A DNA stretch of 37,064 bases, from the NCBI GenBank assembly GCA_964608455.1, contig CAZSNM010000011.1:1-37064 (forward strand), in the 5' to 3' direction. Source of the DNA: DTDX01 sp964608455. Lineage in GTDB: Archaea; Thermoproteota; Bathyarchaeia; 40CM-2-53-6; DTDX01. The notes under the pieces were generated by a model. The model had not been told where the DNA came from. It searched no databases and saw only the letters and a list, made by a program, of their open reading frames with translations. A program made the position numbers and the translations under genes. Below, piece by piece: positions 7,666 through 15,998 of the stretch (position 1 is the stretch's first letter; every line of letters starts with the position of its first letter).

Positions 7666-8847
7666 CTAATCTGCTTCAGCCTCTTCAATTAATTTAATTG
7701 CTTCTTCTTTATTTAATGGTTTTTTATGAAGAATTGTGTATCTTTCAGGTCTTATTAATGGTGCGTTAACCAAAGCTTCTGCAGCCAACTCTTTGCTTAC
7801 TTTAATTTGTTTAATACTATATGGGCATTTAACTTGTTTAAGAAATTGAAGAATAGCTTCAGGTTGATATTTTTTTTCTTTCCACCAACCCTCTTGATTA
7901 TGCTTTATATGGTGAAAACTCATTAATCTTTCTCCAATAGCAACTTGTTCTCCATGTCTACCAAAAAATAAACCTTTTTTTTCAGCGTATAAATCTAAAT
8001 AATGCGAAAACAAATGTTCCGCTCCTGAGCATGGTCTAGATGAACCTGCAAGAAGCATAGCTGCACCAGAATTTATTAACGAATGAACATATTCTTTTAA
8101 ACCTTCTAAATCTCCAGCAGATATTTTCTCTACATTAATTAAAACATCATCTATAGAAGCTTTAGTTAAATCCGCTATATATTCACAATAGTATTCGCCT
8201 TCTTCTTTTCTTCCTAATTCCCAATCTTTTAAAGCGGTTAAACTTGCGATTATATCGCCGCATCCAGCTGGAACCATCCAAGCTGTAACAGAGTTCTCTA
8301 AAGTTTTTAAAATAATTTTTAAATCAACAATAACTGCTAAGGGAGGATCAGTTGCTTTAGAAACTTTAACTTCAACATCATTTTTTCTCTCATATATTGA
8401 GGCTACAGCTGAAGATAAACCATTGTTAGCTGCTGTAGTTGAAAAATTTAAATATGGAATCTTCTTTTTATTAATTTTCTTTGCATCTTGAGCAGCTGCT
8501 TTAACTATGTCTAAAACGCTTGTTCCACCAACTCCTAAAGCAAAATCTGCTTTATACTTAATCATTTCATACTTAACTTTATTTACATTAGTTTCATCAG
8601 GTCTATCAACTATGGTAGAGTAAACTTTAAAACCATTTTCACTAAGCCTTTGCCTTAAATACTCTCCAGCAACCTTTCTCGTATTTACATCTTGAACAAT
8701 TAAACCTTTACATCCAATATTTAATTCCTTTAAGCATTCACTAACCATTTCTAAAGCATCAGGTTCAACAATAACCTTCTTAATATATGTATAATGCTCT
8801 TTTCCGCAATTACATTTAAACCTATAATCTAATTTGAATCTTAGCAT
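7666..8847 (-). CDS. egsA: sn-glycerol-1-phosphate dehydrogenase
   Basis: The enzyme reduces dihydroxyacetone phosphate to sn-glycerol-1-phosphate, the stereospecific first step of archaeal phospholipid synthesis. Its 393 residues show the nucleotide-binding GVGGTSVLDIVKAAA and the metal-binding sites: Asp in PAGCGDI, His in SGAEHLFSH and His in GRHGEQVAIG. An N-terminal CNCGKEH segment and a C-terminal extension make it longer than the roughly 350 residues typical of EgsA, somewhat like the AraM branch. The ATG start has GAGG about 10 bases upstream. The divergent F420 cluster begins about 220 bp away across an AT-rich spacer in which I see no other gene. Confidence 0.9.
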   Translation of the reverse strand: MLRFKLDYRFKCNCGKEHYTYIKKVIVEPDALEMVSECLKELNIGCKGLIVQDVNTRKVAGEYLRQRLSENGFKVYSTIVDRPDETNVNKVKYEMIKYKADFALGVGGTSVLDIVKAAAQDAKKINKKKIPYLNFSTTAANNGLSSAVASIYERKNDVEVKVSKATDPPLAVIVDLKIILKTLENSVTAWMVPAGCGDIIASLTALKDWELGRKEEGEYYCEYIADLTKASIDDVLINVEKISAGDLEGLKEYVHSLINSGAAMLLAGSSRPCSGAEHLFSHYLDLYAEKKGLFFGRHGEQVAIGERLMSFHHIKHNQEGWWKEKKYQPEAILQFLKQVKCPYSIKQIKVSKELAAEALVNAPLIRPERYTILHKKPLNKEEAIKLIEEAEAD

Positions 8848-9069
8848 TATTTAAAAACCTCTTTTTCCTAAAAATAAGCTCGACTCATCACCTTATTGTA
8901 TTTTTAAAAAATTTTCAATCCACTTTTATTGTTAAATTATGTTCTCCCTTTTATCTTATAGTTTTCATTATAAAGTTGATAATCATTAATTATTTGCAAT
9001 TTGCATTTTAAAGTTTAATTTTTAATTTATAACTTGAATTTGATTTTGGTTAATTTGAGGAGAGAAAAT

Positions 9070-9699
9070 TTGTTTACTATTGAGTTTTTTAAGGAAAGAA
9101 GAAGCATAAGAGAATATTCTCGTAAAAAAGTTTCAAATAAAGTTTTGCAAAAGATTTTGGAAGCTGGAAGATGGGCGCCTTCTGCTCATAATGCTCAACC
9201 CTGGCGATTCATAGTTTTAAAAGATCCAAATATAAAATTGGTTTTAGCTAAGCGAATGGCTTTTGAATGGAGTAAGGACCTTGAATTAAATGGGGTATCT
9301 AAAGAAAGAATAAAAGCTTTAACTGAATCTTCAATTAAAATTTTTTCAACCGCTCCAATTGTTATAATTGCTTGTTTAACTATGGAAAACATGCAGGTTT
9401 ATCCAGATGAAAAAAGAAGAAAATTTGAATATATCATGGGAATTCAAAGTGTTGCTGCAGCTATTGAAAATATTCTTTTAGCAGCTAGTTTAGAGGGATT
9501 AGGCGCCTGCTGGTTTTGCGCCCCCCTTTTTTGCCAATCAATTGTTCAAGAAACTTTAGGCATTCCAAAACATGTAGAACCTCAGGCTTTAATCACTATT
9601 GGTTATCCTAAATCTTTTCCTTCACCACCTCCAAGAAAAAGCTTAAAGGAAATTGTTTATGTTAATAAATGGGGTTTCAAATGGGATTCAGTATGTTAG
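9070..9699 (+). CDS. Nitroreductase-family flavoprotein in the F420 cluster
   Basis: The FMN-dependent nitroreductase fold is shown by ERRSIREYS, by GRWAPSAHNAQPWRFIV (an FMN-binding loop) and by the late GLGACWFCAP and ITIGYP segments. I chose TTG at 9070 because GAGGAGAG ends 5 bases upstream; an upstream TTG at 9034 lacks such a site. The start of cofD overlaps its stop by 7 bases. In actinobacteria the C-terminal nitroreductase domain of FbiB reduces dehydro-F420-0, so a stand-alone version here could do the same job. That role is inferred from context; a general nitro- or ene-reductase is the alternative. Confidence 0.85.
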   Translation: MFTIEFFKERRSIREYSRKKVSNKVLQKILEAGRWAPSAHNAQPWRFIVLKDPNIKLVLAKRMAFEWSKDLELNGVSKERIKALTESSIKIFSTAPIVIIACLTMENMQVYPDEKRRKFEYIMGIQSVAAAIENILLAASLEGLGACWFCAPLFCQSIVQETLGIPKHVEPQALITIGYPKSFPSPPPRKSLKEIVYVNKWGFKWDSVC

Positions 9700-10625
9700 C
9701 TGTATTAGCTGGTGGAGTTGGAGCTGCAAAACTTCTTCAAGGACTTGTTAAAATTGTTCCTGAAAATAAGTTAACCATCATTGTTAATACAGGGGATGAT
9801 ATTGAGCTTCATGGCCTTCATATATCACCAGATTTAGATATAATAACCTATACGCTTTCTGGAATTGTTGATGAAAAGAAAGGTTGGGGAATACGTAAAG
9901 ACTCTTTTAACTGCCTTAAAATGCTTGGTAAATACGGGTTGGAGGAATGGTTTAAGCTTGGCGATAAAGATTTAGCAACACATATTTATAGAACTAAACT
10001 TTTAAAAAATGGCTTTACGCTTTCTGAAGTTACAAAAAAGATTTGTCAAGCTTTAGGAGTTAAAGCAAAAATTATTCCAATGAGCAACAACAAAGTTGAA
10101 ACTAAAATAGTTACTAAAACTGAAACAATTCATTTTCAAGAGTATTTAGTTAAAAGAAAAGCTGAGGATGAAGTTCTTGATGTTAAATTTGATGGTGTAG
10201 AAAAAGCTGAACCATGTGTAGAAGCTCTTGAAGCTATTGAAAATTCTGAAGGCATAATTATTTCTCCAAGCAACCCAATAGTGAGTATAGGCCCAATCTT
10301 AGCTGTAAAAGGATTCAAAGATGCTTTAAAAAATTTAAAAAATAAAGTTATTGCAGTAACGCCATTAATTCAAAATGCCCCAGTTAAGGGACCAGCAGAT
10401 AAACTAATGAAGGGTTTAGGATTAAAAGTTTCAGCTTATACCGTTGCAGAATTATATAAAGACTTTATAAAATACTTTGTTTTAGATAAAAGAGATTCAT
10501 CATTAAAAAATGAAATTGAAAAGCTTAATGTTAAAGTTATCGTTACAAACACTTTAATGAAAAGTTTAAAAGATAAAGTTGAACTATCTAAAGTTATTTT
10601 AAAAACTCTAAAAATACAGATATAA
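9693..10625 (+). CDS. cofD: 2-phospho-L-lactate (or enolpyruvyl) transferase, F420 biosynthesis
   Basis: CofD joins the deazaflavin FO to the activated phospholactate or phosphoenolpyruvate moiety to give (dehydro-)F420-0. Visible family features are LAGGVGAAKLLQGL at the N-terminus, NTGDDIELHGLHISPDLD (the substrate and metal region), RTKLLKNGFTLSEVT, SPSNPIVSIGPIL and APVKGPADKLM. The start at ATG 9693 places MLAVLAGGVG at the N-terminus as in the family; ATG 9669 would add eight residues. It overlaps the nitroreductase stop and is followed after 12 bp by a membrane gene and then cofC, so the four genes read as an operon. Confidence 0.93.
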   Translation: MLAVLAGGVGAAKLLQGLVKIVPENKLTIIVNTGDDIELHGLHISPDLDIITYTLSGIVDEKKGWGIRKDSFNCLKMLGKYGLEEWFKLGDKDLATHIYRTKLLKNGFTLSEVTKKICQALGVKAKIIPMSNNKVETKIVTKTETIHFQEYLVKRKAEDEVLDVKFDGVEKAEPCVEALEAIENSEGIIISPSNPIVSIGPILAVKGFKDALKNLKNKVIAVTPLIQNAPVKGPADKLMKGLGLKVSAYTVAELYKDFIKYFVLDKRDSSLKNEIEKLNVKVIVTNTLMKSLKDKVELSKVILKTLKIQI

Positions 10626-10637
10626 GGGTAAATTAAA

Positions 10638-11156
10638 ATGAAAGTTACTTCTAAAAAAATAGCCTTTATAGGAATTATGGCTGCTTTAGGAAATTTGCTT
10701 GGTTTTATTCCATTAAAAATTCCTTCTCCAACTCCAGCAGTTAATATAGAGCTTCATTTTTCTCAGCTTCCCCCTTTATTTGTAGCTTTTTCGTTAGGTG
10801 CAATCCCAGGTGCTATAACAGGCTTTTTAAGTTTAATTGCTGTTACAGCAGTTTATATAAGAAATCCCTTAGTGCCTTTTGGCAATATGATTTTAGCTGG
10901 TGCAGCTGGTTTAGCTGCAAAAAAATTTAAACCTATCATTGCTGGGTTAATAGGTGAAATTGTTGAAACACCATTTTTATGGTTTAGCATTTTATTTTGG
11001 TCAGGTATAGTTTATAATGTTCCCCTTAAAGTTTTAATCCCTATAGCTGCCTTAATAAATGTTAAGGCTTTTATCGAAGTTTTTATTTCCTCACTTATTG
11101 CAAATACTTTATTAAAAAAGAAAGAAATTAAAGCAGCTTTAAAATCAATTGATTAA
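10638..11156 (+). CDS. ECF-type transporter S component-like membrane protein
   Basis: This 172-residue protein has about five hydrophobic helices. It starts with KIAFIGIMAALGNLLGFIPL, the pattern of energy-coupling-factor substrate-binding (S) components, and then has LGAIPGAITGFLSL. The fold resembles the riboflavin or hydroxymethylpyrimidine branches, but the substrate cannot be read from sequence. It sits between cofD and cofC with 12 bp before it, and the cofC frame touches its stop. Uptake of riboflavin, FO or another flavin-related precursor is therefore a reasonable guess. No ECF A or T component is in the window. Confidence 0.75.
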   Translation: MKVTSKKIAFIGIMAALGNLLGFIPLKIPSPTPAVNIELHFSQLPPLFVAFSLGAIPGAITGFLSLIAVTAVYIRNPLVPFGNMILAGAAGLAAKKFKPIIAGLIGEIVETPFLWFSILFWSGIVYNVPLKVLIPIAALINVKAFIEVFISSLIANTLLKKKEIKAALKSID

Positions 11157-11166
11157 AAGTAAGCTT

Positions 11167-11817
11167 ATGAAAGTTTATGTAATACTTCCTGTTAAAAATT
11201 TATCTCAATCCAAAACTAGGCTTTCTTCAATTCTTAATTCTAAAGAAAGAGAAGGGCTTAGTTTAATGATGCTTAAAGATGTTTTAAAAGCTTTATCTTT
11301 AGCTAAAAAAATTGAGGAAACAATTGTTATAAGCTCAGATTTAACAGTATTAAACCTCTATAAAGAATTTAATTTTAAACCTCTTATAGAATCTGCTAAA
11401 GAAAACTTAAATTCAGCTATTAATGAAGCTATACAATTTAGTTTAAATGAAGGTGCTCAAGCAGTTTTAATATTACCTTCAGATATTCCTTTGATAAAGC
11501 CTGAAGATATAAATACTGTTATTAATGAATGTGAAGAACCACCATCAGTTATTATTTCTCCTTCTAAAAGAGGAGATGGGACAAATGCTTTGCTTCTTTA
11601 TCCACCTACAATCTTAAATGTTGCTTATGGAGAAAACAGTTTTAACATTCATGTTAAAAGAGCCTTAAAGGCTGGAGCTAAGTTAAAAGTAATTAAACTT
11701 TTTAGAATCGCTCTTGATATAGATACTATAGAAGACCTTAAGGAATTAATTAAGCTTGGAGACAACACTTTAACTAAAAATTTTTTAATTAAATTAGGTT
11801 TTTCATTTAGGATTTAG
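11167..11817 (+). CDS. cofC: 2-phospho-L-lactate guanylyltransferase (or PEP guanylyltransferase)
   Basis: The enzyme activates 2-phospholactate (CofC) or phosphoenolpyruvate (FbiD-like) with GTP for transfer by CofD. It shows the nucleotidyltransferase pattern ILPVKNLSQSKTRLS at the N-terminus, VLILPSDIPLIKPEDI in the middle (the metal-binding Asp) and SKRGDGTNALLL, then a conserved C-terminal DIDTIEDL. The start at ATG 11167 matches the family start; a TTG at 11149 overlapping the previous stop is possible. The last 11 bases overlap the convergent rpiA gene. Sequence alone does not tell which substrate is used. Confidence 0.92.
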   Translation: MKVYVILPVKNLSQSKTRLSSILNSKEREGLSLMMLKDVLKALSLAKKIEETIVISSDLTVLNLYKEFNFKPLIESAKENLNSAINEAIQFSLNEGAQAVLILPSDIPLIKPEDINTVINECEEPPSVIISPSKRGDGTNALLLYPPTILNVAYGENSFNIHVKRALKAGAKLKVIKLFRIALDIDTIEDLKELIKLGDNTLTKNFLIKLGFSFRI

Positions 11818-12499
11818 TTAAAATTTTGACTTTTCCATTTTTTTCTCCTACATAAACTTCATCAACCATTTTTAAAAACAAGCCTGTCTCAATCACGCCT
11901 GGAATCATTTTTAACTTGCAATTAAGTTCCTCTGGATTATTTATTTCTCCAAATTCAACATCCACAATAAAGTTTCCATTATCTGTTATTACTGGACCAA
12001 GTTTTCCTAAACTCTCTCTTAAAATTGGTTTTCCCCCAATCTTTCCTATTTTATCCATTGTTGCTTTTACACCAAATTGAATTATTTCCAATGGTATTGG
12101 ATGTGTAAGTTTATTTACTAATTTTTCTTCATCAACTATTATTATTAATTTTTTAGCGGAGGAATCAACTATTTTTTCTCTTGTTAAAGCTGCACCGCCG
12201 CCTTTTATTAAATTTAAAGTTTTAACCTCTACTTGATCTGCTCCATCAATAGCTAAATCCAAGTTTGGATATTCATTTAAAGAAGTTAATTTTATTCCTA
12301 AAGCTGCAGCTTTAAGTTCAACTTGAATAGAGGATGGCACAGCTAAAATTTCAAGTTCCTCAAGCTTTATTTTAGAAGATAATTCATTAATAAATATATC
12401 CATTGTGGTTCCGCTTCCTAAACCTATTACAAAACCATCTTTAACTTGCTTTAAGGCTTCAAGAGAAGCGGCTTTTCTAGCATTTTCTTTCCAATTCAT
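11807..12499 (-). CDS. rpiA: Ribose-5-phosphate isomerase A
   Basis: The enzyme interconverts ribose-5-phosphate and ribulose-5-phosphate, linking sugar metabolism to nucleotide synthesis. Family motifs are all present: IGLGSGTT near residue 25, DLAIDGADQV with the catalytic Asp pair, LIKGGGAALTREK, and the late GVIETGLF. At 230 residues the length is normal. The start ATGA overlaps the stop of the upstream coiled-coil gene, with GGAG in that gene serving as ribosome binding site, so the two are coupled. It converges with cofC with an 11-base overlap. Confidence 0.95.
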   Translation of the reverse strand: MNWKENARKAASLEALKQVKDGFVIGLGSGTTMDIFINELSSKIKLEELEILAVPSSIQVELKAAALGIKLTSLNEYPNLDLAIDGADQVEVKTLNLIKGGGAALTREKIVDSSAKKLIIIVDEEKLVNKLTHPIPLEIIQFGVKATMDKIGKIGGKPILRESLGKLGPVITDNGNFIVDVEFGEINNPEELNCKLKMIPGVIETGLFLKMVDEVYVGEKNGKVKILTKS

Positions 12500-12837
12500 T
12501 CTTTCTCCAACTCTTCAAGAATTTGCAAAACTTCCTTTCTTAATTCTTCAATATCATTAGTTAACTTTAATTCTTCATGTTCAACTTCAAATTGAGAGGT
12601 TTCTTTTAGTTTCTCCTCCATTTTCATTGGTTGCATTTTATTAATGCTTTTTATCTTTAATATTTCTTTTTCTAAAGAGCTTATTCTTTTTTCATATTCG
12701 TTTTTAATTTTTTCAACTTCTAATTTTATTGCTTCTAATTCTGAAAAAAGGTTGTTTTTTTTATGATTTTCTTTAAAATTTGATTTTTTAATTTTCAAAA
12801 TGAATTGAATTAATCTTTGTTTTAAATCCTTAAACAC
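12496..12837 (-). CDS. Small coiled-coil protein
   Basis: The 113 residues are dominated by Lys, Glu, Leu and Ile in heptad-like spacing (about 28-110, for example EAIKLEVEKIKNEYEKRISS), so a long coiled coil is very likely. There is no signal peptide, membrane segment or catalytic motif. The start is GTG with AAGGAG upstream. The stop overlaps the rpiA start (ATGA), which indicates cotranscription, but no functional link to ribose metabolism is evident. Confidence 0.65.
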   Translation of the reverse strand: MFKDLKQRLIQFILKIKKSNFKENHKKNNLFSELEAIKLEVEKIKNEYEKRISSLEKEILKIKSINKMQPMKMEEKLKETSQFEVEHEELKLTNDIEELRKEVLQILEELEKE

Positions 12838-12928
12838 TTTTAACTCCTTCTTTTTAAAAGGAAAAAAGATTTTTAAAGGTTTTTAATAAAAAATAAGTGA
12901 AAAATATAGGGTAAAAAATAACTTATTT

Positions 12929-13570
12929 TTACTCCTTCTTCAATATTTCCACTTTACAAGCTGCTAACTTCTTGAATTTTTCAGCATCCTTTTCGCTTCC
13001 TACAATGCTTCCATAATGCATTGGAATAGCTATTTCGGCCTTAATTATTTTAGTTGCCTCAGCAGCTTCTTCAGCAGTCATAACATATGTTCCACTTACA
13101 GGGAGCAAAGCTATATCAACCTGAATATTTTTCATTTCTTGAATTAAATCCGTATCACCTGCATGATAAATTTTAACTCCGCTAAAATTTATTATATAAC
13201 CCACTTTTTCTTCTTCCTTAGGATGAAAAACTTCGCCGGGAGCTCTAAACTTATTTATGTTATAGGCTGGAACAGCTTCAACTTCTACTTCATCAACAAC
13301 TATTTTATCTCCAGGCTTTATAAATTTGGTTTTCATTCCTGAAAGTTGGGTTTTACAAGAGTCAGGCGCTACAACTATTGTTTTTGAGGTTGAAATTTTT
13401 TTAATATCCTTTAGGCTGCAATGATCATAATGCTCATGAGTTACAAAGATTAAATCAGCTTTTTCTTCATCCTTAATATTAAAAGGATCGATATAAATTG
13501 TTTTATTGTTTTTAATTTTAAAACAGTCATGTCCAAGCCAGCTTATTTTAACTCCTTTATACTCAAACAC
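12929..13570 (-). CDS. UPF0173-type metal-dependent hydrolase (metallo-beta-lactamase fold)
   Basis: The fold is shown by the metal-binding THEHYDHCS (HxHxDH), HAGDTDLI (third-strand Asp) and MHYGS (last His), with ISWLGHDCFKI at the N-terminus. The 213-residue length and these spacings match the UPF0173/YtkL-like hydrolases, whose substrate is not known in general. The start is GTG with GGGAG upstream. It is separated by 91 bp from the coiled-coil gene downstream, and by about 120 bp from the divergent flavin reductase. Confidence 0.88.
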   Translation of the reverse strand: MFEYKGVKISWLGHDCFKIKNNKTIYIDPFNIKDEEKADLIFVTHEHYDHCSLKDIKKISTSKTIVVAPDSCKTQLSGMKTKFIKPGDKIVVDEVEVEAVPAYNINKFRAPGEVFHPKEEEKVGYIINFSGVKIYHAGDTDLIQEMKNIQVDIALLPVSGTYVMTAEEAAEATKIIKAEIAIPMHYGSIVGSEKDAEKFKKLAACKVEILKKE

Positions 13571-13688
13571 TTTTATTCTCCCTCTTTAACCTCAATTTTT
13601 ACTTTAATTATAGCTAATTTGAATTTTTTGTTTAACGTAAAATTTAAATCTAATTTTTTAAACCCTTTTTTAAGGAAAGGGGAATATT

Positions 13689-14240
13689 TTGATAGAAATT
13701 CCTTTAACAAAAGCTGTTAGGTTAATTTCGCCTAGGGTAACTGCTCTTGTAAATACTCTAGATAAGCATGGAAACTTAAATTCAGCACCATATTCTTGGA
13801 TTTATCCATTAAGTTTTAACCCACCTTTAATAGGAATAGGTATAGGCGGTAAACATAAGCATACTTATATAAACTCAAAAGATTTTGGAGAATTTGTTGT
13901 ATGTATAGTTTCTGAAGATTTTGCTCAACAAGCTGTGAATTGCGAGGAAAAACATAAACCTGGAGAAAACCTTTTAGAGAAAAATGGTCTTCATATTGAA
14001 GCTTCAAAAAAAGTTAATGTTCCAAGAGTTAAAGAATCTAAAGCAGTTTTAGAATGTAAAGTTAAGGGGTTTCTAGAATTTGGTGGTGATCATTTAATTT
14101 TAGTTGGGGAAATTGTTTATGCTGAGGCTGAAGCTTTAAATGATGAAATAGATTTGGATATTATAAAACCTTTGCTTCATGTTTATGGAGAAAAATTTAG
14201 AGGAATTGGAAAAGAAATAATATTGAAAAGAAAATCATGA
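13689..14240 (+). CDS. Flavin reductase-like FMN-binding split-barrel protein
   Basis: The family is recognised from RVTALVNTLDKHGNLNSAPY, followed by SFNPPLIGIGIGG (FMN phosphate contact region), a central FVVCIVSEDFAQQ and the C-terminal HLILVGEIVYAEA. The 183-residue length is typical of the flavin reductase or flavoredoxin-like group that carries FMN and transfers electrons between reduced cofactors and proteins. The start is TTG after a purine-rich AAGGAAAGGGG. F420 genes occur in the same window, but a direct link is unproven. Confidence 0.85.
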   Translation: MIEIPLTKAVRLISPRVTALVNTLDKHGNLNSAPYSWIYPLSFNPPLIGIGIGGKHKHTYINSKDFGEFVVCIVSEDFAQQAVNCEEKHKPGENLLEKNGLHIEASKKVNVPRVKESKAVLECKVKGFLEFGGDHLILVGEIVYAEAEALNDEIDLDIIKPLLHVYGEKFRGIGKEIILKRKS

Positions 14241-14321
14241 AAACATCAAAATTTTTAAAGTATTTTTATTTATATGAAAATGCTTATTTTGAAACCGCTT
14301 TAACATAAATTTTATCCAAAA

Positions 14322-14330
14322 ATTTATAAA
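14322..14330 (+). promoter_or_regulatory. Probable TATA box of glnA
   Basis: The sequence ATTTATAAA is preceded by an A-rich BRE-like stretch. It lies about 50 bases before the TTG start of glutamine synthetase, which leaves room for a transcription start near 14350-14355 and a short leader containing GAGG. The 140-bp gap before glnA holds no other gene I can see. Confidence 0.5.
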
Positions 14331-14380
14331 GATGAAAATTTGATAATTATTGTTATAACTTTAAAAGAGGATGCTTAAAA

Positions 14381-15739
14381 TTGAGGCATTTTAAAGATGC
14401 TGTATGGCGCGAAATGGTAACCAAAGCAGTAAACTTTATTCAAGAGCAAAAAATTAAATTTGCACGCCTTCAATTTATAGATATAAATGGAATCCCTAAA
14501 AGCGTTTCTGTAAGCACCAAACGAATTGAATCTGTATTTGAGGATGGTCAATCCTTTGATGGTTCTTCTGTAACAGGTTATAGACCTATAGAAGAATCTG
14601 ACCTAATTCTTTATCCAGATCCATCCACATTTGCCTTATTACCTTGGAGAAGTGGAGAAAAAAGCAGTTGCCGCTTCATATGTGATGTTTATACACCAGA
14701 AAATAAAAGATTTGAAGGAGACCCAAGATTTGTTCTTGAAAGAGCTTTAGAAAAATGCAGAGAAGAAGGATTTATATTTAAATGCGCTCCAGAAATAGAA
14801 TTTTTTATTCTTAAGGATGAAAAAGGCTCTGTACCCACTCCAATTGATATAGGTGGCTATTTTGACCTTCATCCTGGAGATTTAACAGAGGATCTTAGGC
14901 GAGAAATAGCTGATGAAGCTGAAGCATTTGGAATAGAAATTGAAATCGCTCATCATGAAGTGGCTTTAGGTCAAAATGAAATAGACTTTAAATATGATGA
15001 AGCTCTTATAACTGCTGATAGAGCAGTTACCTTAAAAATTGTTGTAAAAAATGTTGCTAGCAGAAATGGATACATAGCCACTTTTATGCCTAAACCTTTT
15101 TATGGTGTAAATGGTTCAGGAATGCATGTTCATCAAAGCTTTTGGTCTCTTAATGGTGAAAACGTTTTTTATAGTGAAAATGAAGAGCAAGGATGGTTAT
15201 CTGATATAGCATTGCATTTTATAGGTGGTCAACTAGCTTATGGAAGAGAAATATGTGCTATATTAGCTTCTTGGCCAAACTCTTATAAAAGGCTTGTACC
15301 TGGATATGAAGCACCAGTTTATATTGCATGGGGTTTTAGAAATCGATCACCTTTATTAAGAGTTCCAAATTTTGGAGGAAAACCTAAATCAGCTAGAGTT
15401 GAAATTAGATGCCCTGATCCAGCGGGAAATCCATATCTTCAATTTGCTGTTCTTTGCATGAGTGGATTAGAGGGAATTAAAAGAAAAATTGAGCCTCCAG
15501 AACCTACAGAATTAAATGTATATAGGTTAAGCTATGAAGAACGAAAAAAACTTGGAATAAAATCTCTTCCAGAATCTTTAAAGGAAGCTTTAGATGAAAT
15601 GGAGAAAAGCGAATTAGTAAAGCAAGTATTAGGCGAAACCCTTTTTGAAAACTTTATTCAAGAAAAACGTAGGGAATGGGATCTATATAGAGCTCAAGTA
15701 ACAGAATGGGAAATTGAAAGATACTTAAGAAAACTTTAA
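14381..15739 (+). CDS. glnA: Glutamine synthetase, type I
   Basis: The enzyme makes glutamine from glutamate, ammonia and ATP and is the main ammonium-assimilating enzyme. Family signatures are complete: FDGSSVTGY, APEIEFFIL (metal Glu), LGQNEIDF, NGSGMHVHQS (catalytic loop), NSYKRLVPG and FRNRSPLLRVP (substrate and ATP contacts), and EIRCPDPAGNPYLQFA. The 452-residue length fits GSI. The C-terminal LNVYRLSYEERKKLGIKSLP resembles the GSI-alpha type, which lacks the adenylylation tyrosine context. The start is TTG with GAGG upstream. The small zinc protein gene converges on its 3' end. Confidence 0.96.
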   Translation: MRHFKDAVWREMVTKAVNFIQEQKIKFARLQFIDINGIPKSVSVSTKRIESVFEDGQSFDGSSVTGYRPIEESDLILYPDPSTFALLPWRSGEKSSCRFICDVYTPENKRFEGDPRFVLERALEKCREEGFIFKCAPEIEFFILKDEKGSVPTPIDIGGYFDLHPGDLTEDLRREIADEAEAFGIEIEIAHHEVALGQNEIDFKYDEALITADRAVTLKIVVKNVASRNGYIATFMPKPFYGVNGSGMHVHQSFWSLNGENVFYSENEEQGWLSDIALHFIGGQLAYGREICAILASWPNSYKRLVPGYEAPVYIAWGFRNRSPLLRVPNFGGKPKSARVEIRCPDPAGNPYLQFAVLCMSGLEGIKRKIEPPEPTELNVYRLSYEERKKLGIKSLPESLKEALDEMEKSELVKQVLGETLFENFIQEKRREWDLYRAQVTEWEIERYLRKL

Positions 15740-15748
15740 TTTTTACCC

Positions 15749-15916
15749 TTAAAGAAGCGCCGAAATATACTTGTATATTTTTGGAACTTCAGGATTTACT
15801 TCTCCGCATCTTAAGCAAACTTTAATAAATTCAAGCTCATAAAATCCATTATTTGTTTTAGTTAATTCTATAGAATCTTTAAGTTTATGTCCAACAATGT
15901 TGCATAAAATTCCCAT
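15749..15916 (-). CDS. Small zinc-binding protein (DUF1660-like)
   Basis: The 55-residue protein has the pattern C-x3-GHK near the N-terminus (CNIVGHK) and CLRCG 28 residues later, which resembles the small DUF1660 zinc proteins. The ATG at 15916 is preferred over upstream starts because GGTGAG lies 5 bases before it. It lies between convergent glnA and the upstream RPA gene, with 82 bp to the RPA stop. The function is unknown, and the Cys/His set is the only hint. Confidence 0.55.
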   Translation of the reverse strand: MGILCNIVGHKLKDSIELTKTNNGFYELEFIKVCLRCGEVNPEVPKIYKYISALL

Positions 15917-15998
15917 TTTACTCACCATAAGCATTTAAAAAAAGGATAAATAAAAGCATTATACAAACTTTCGATGTATCAAATTTTAATCTATCCAT

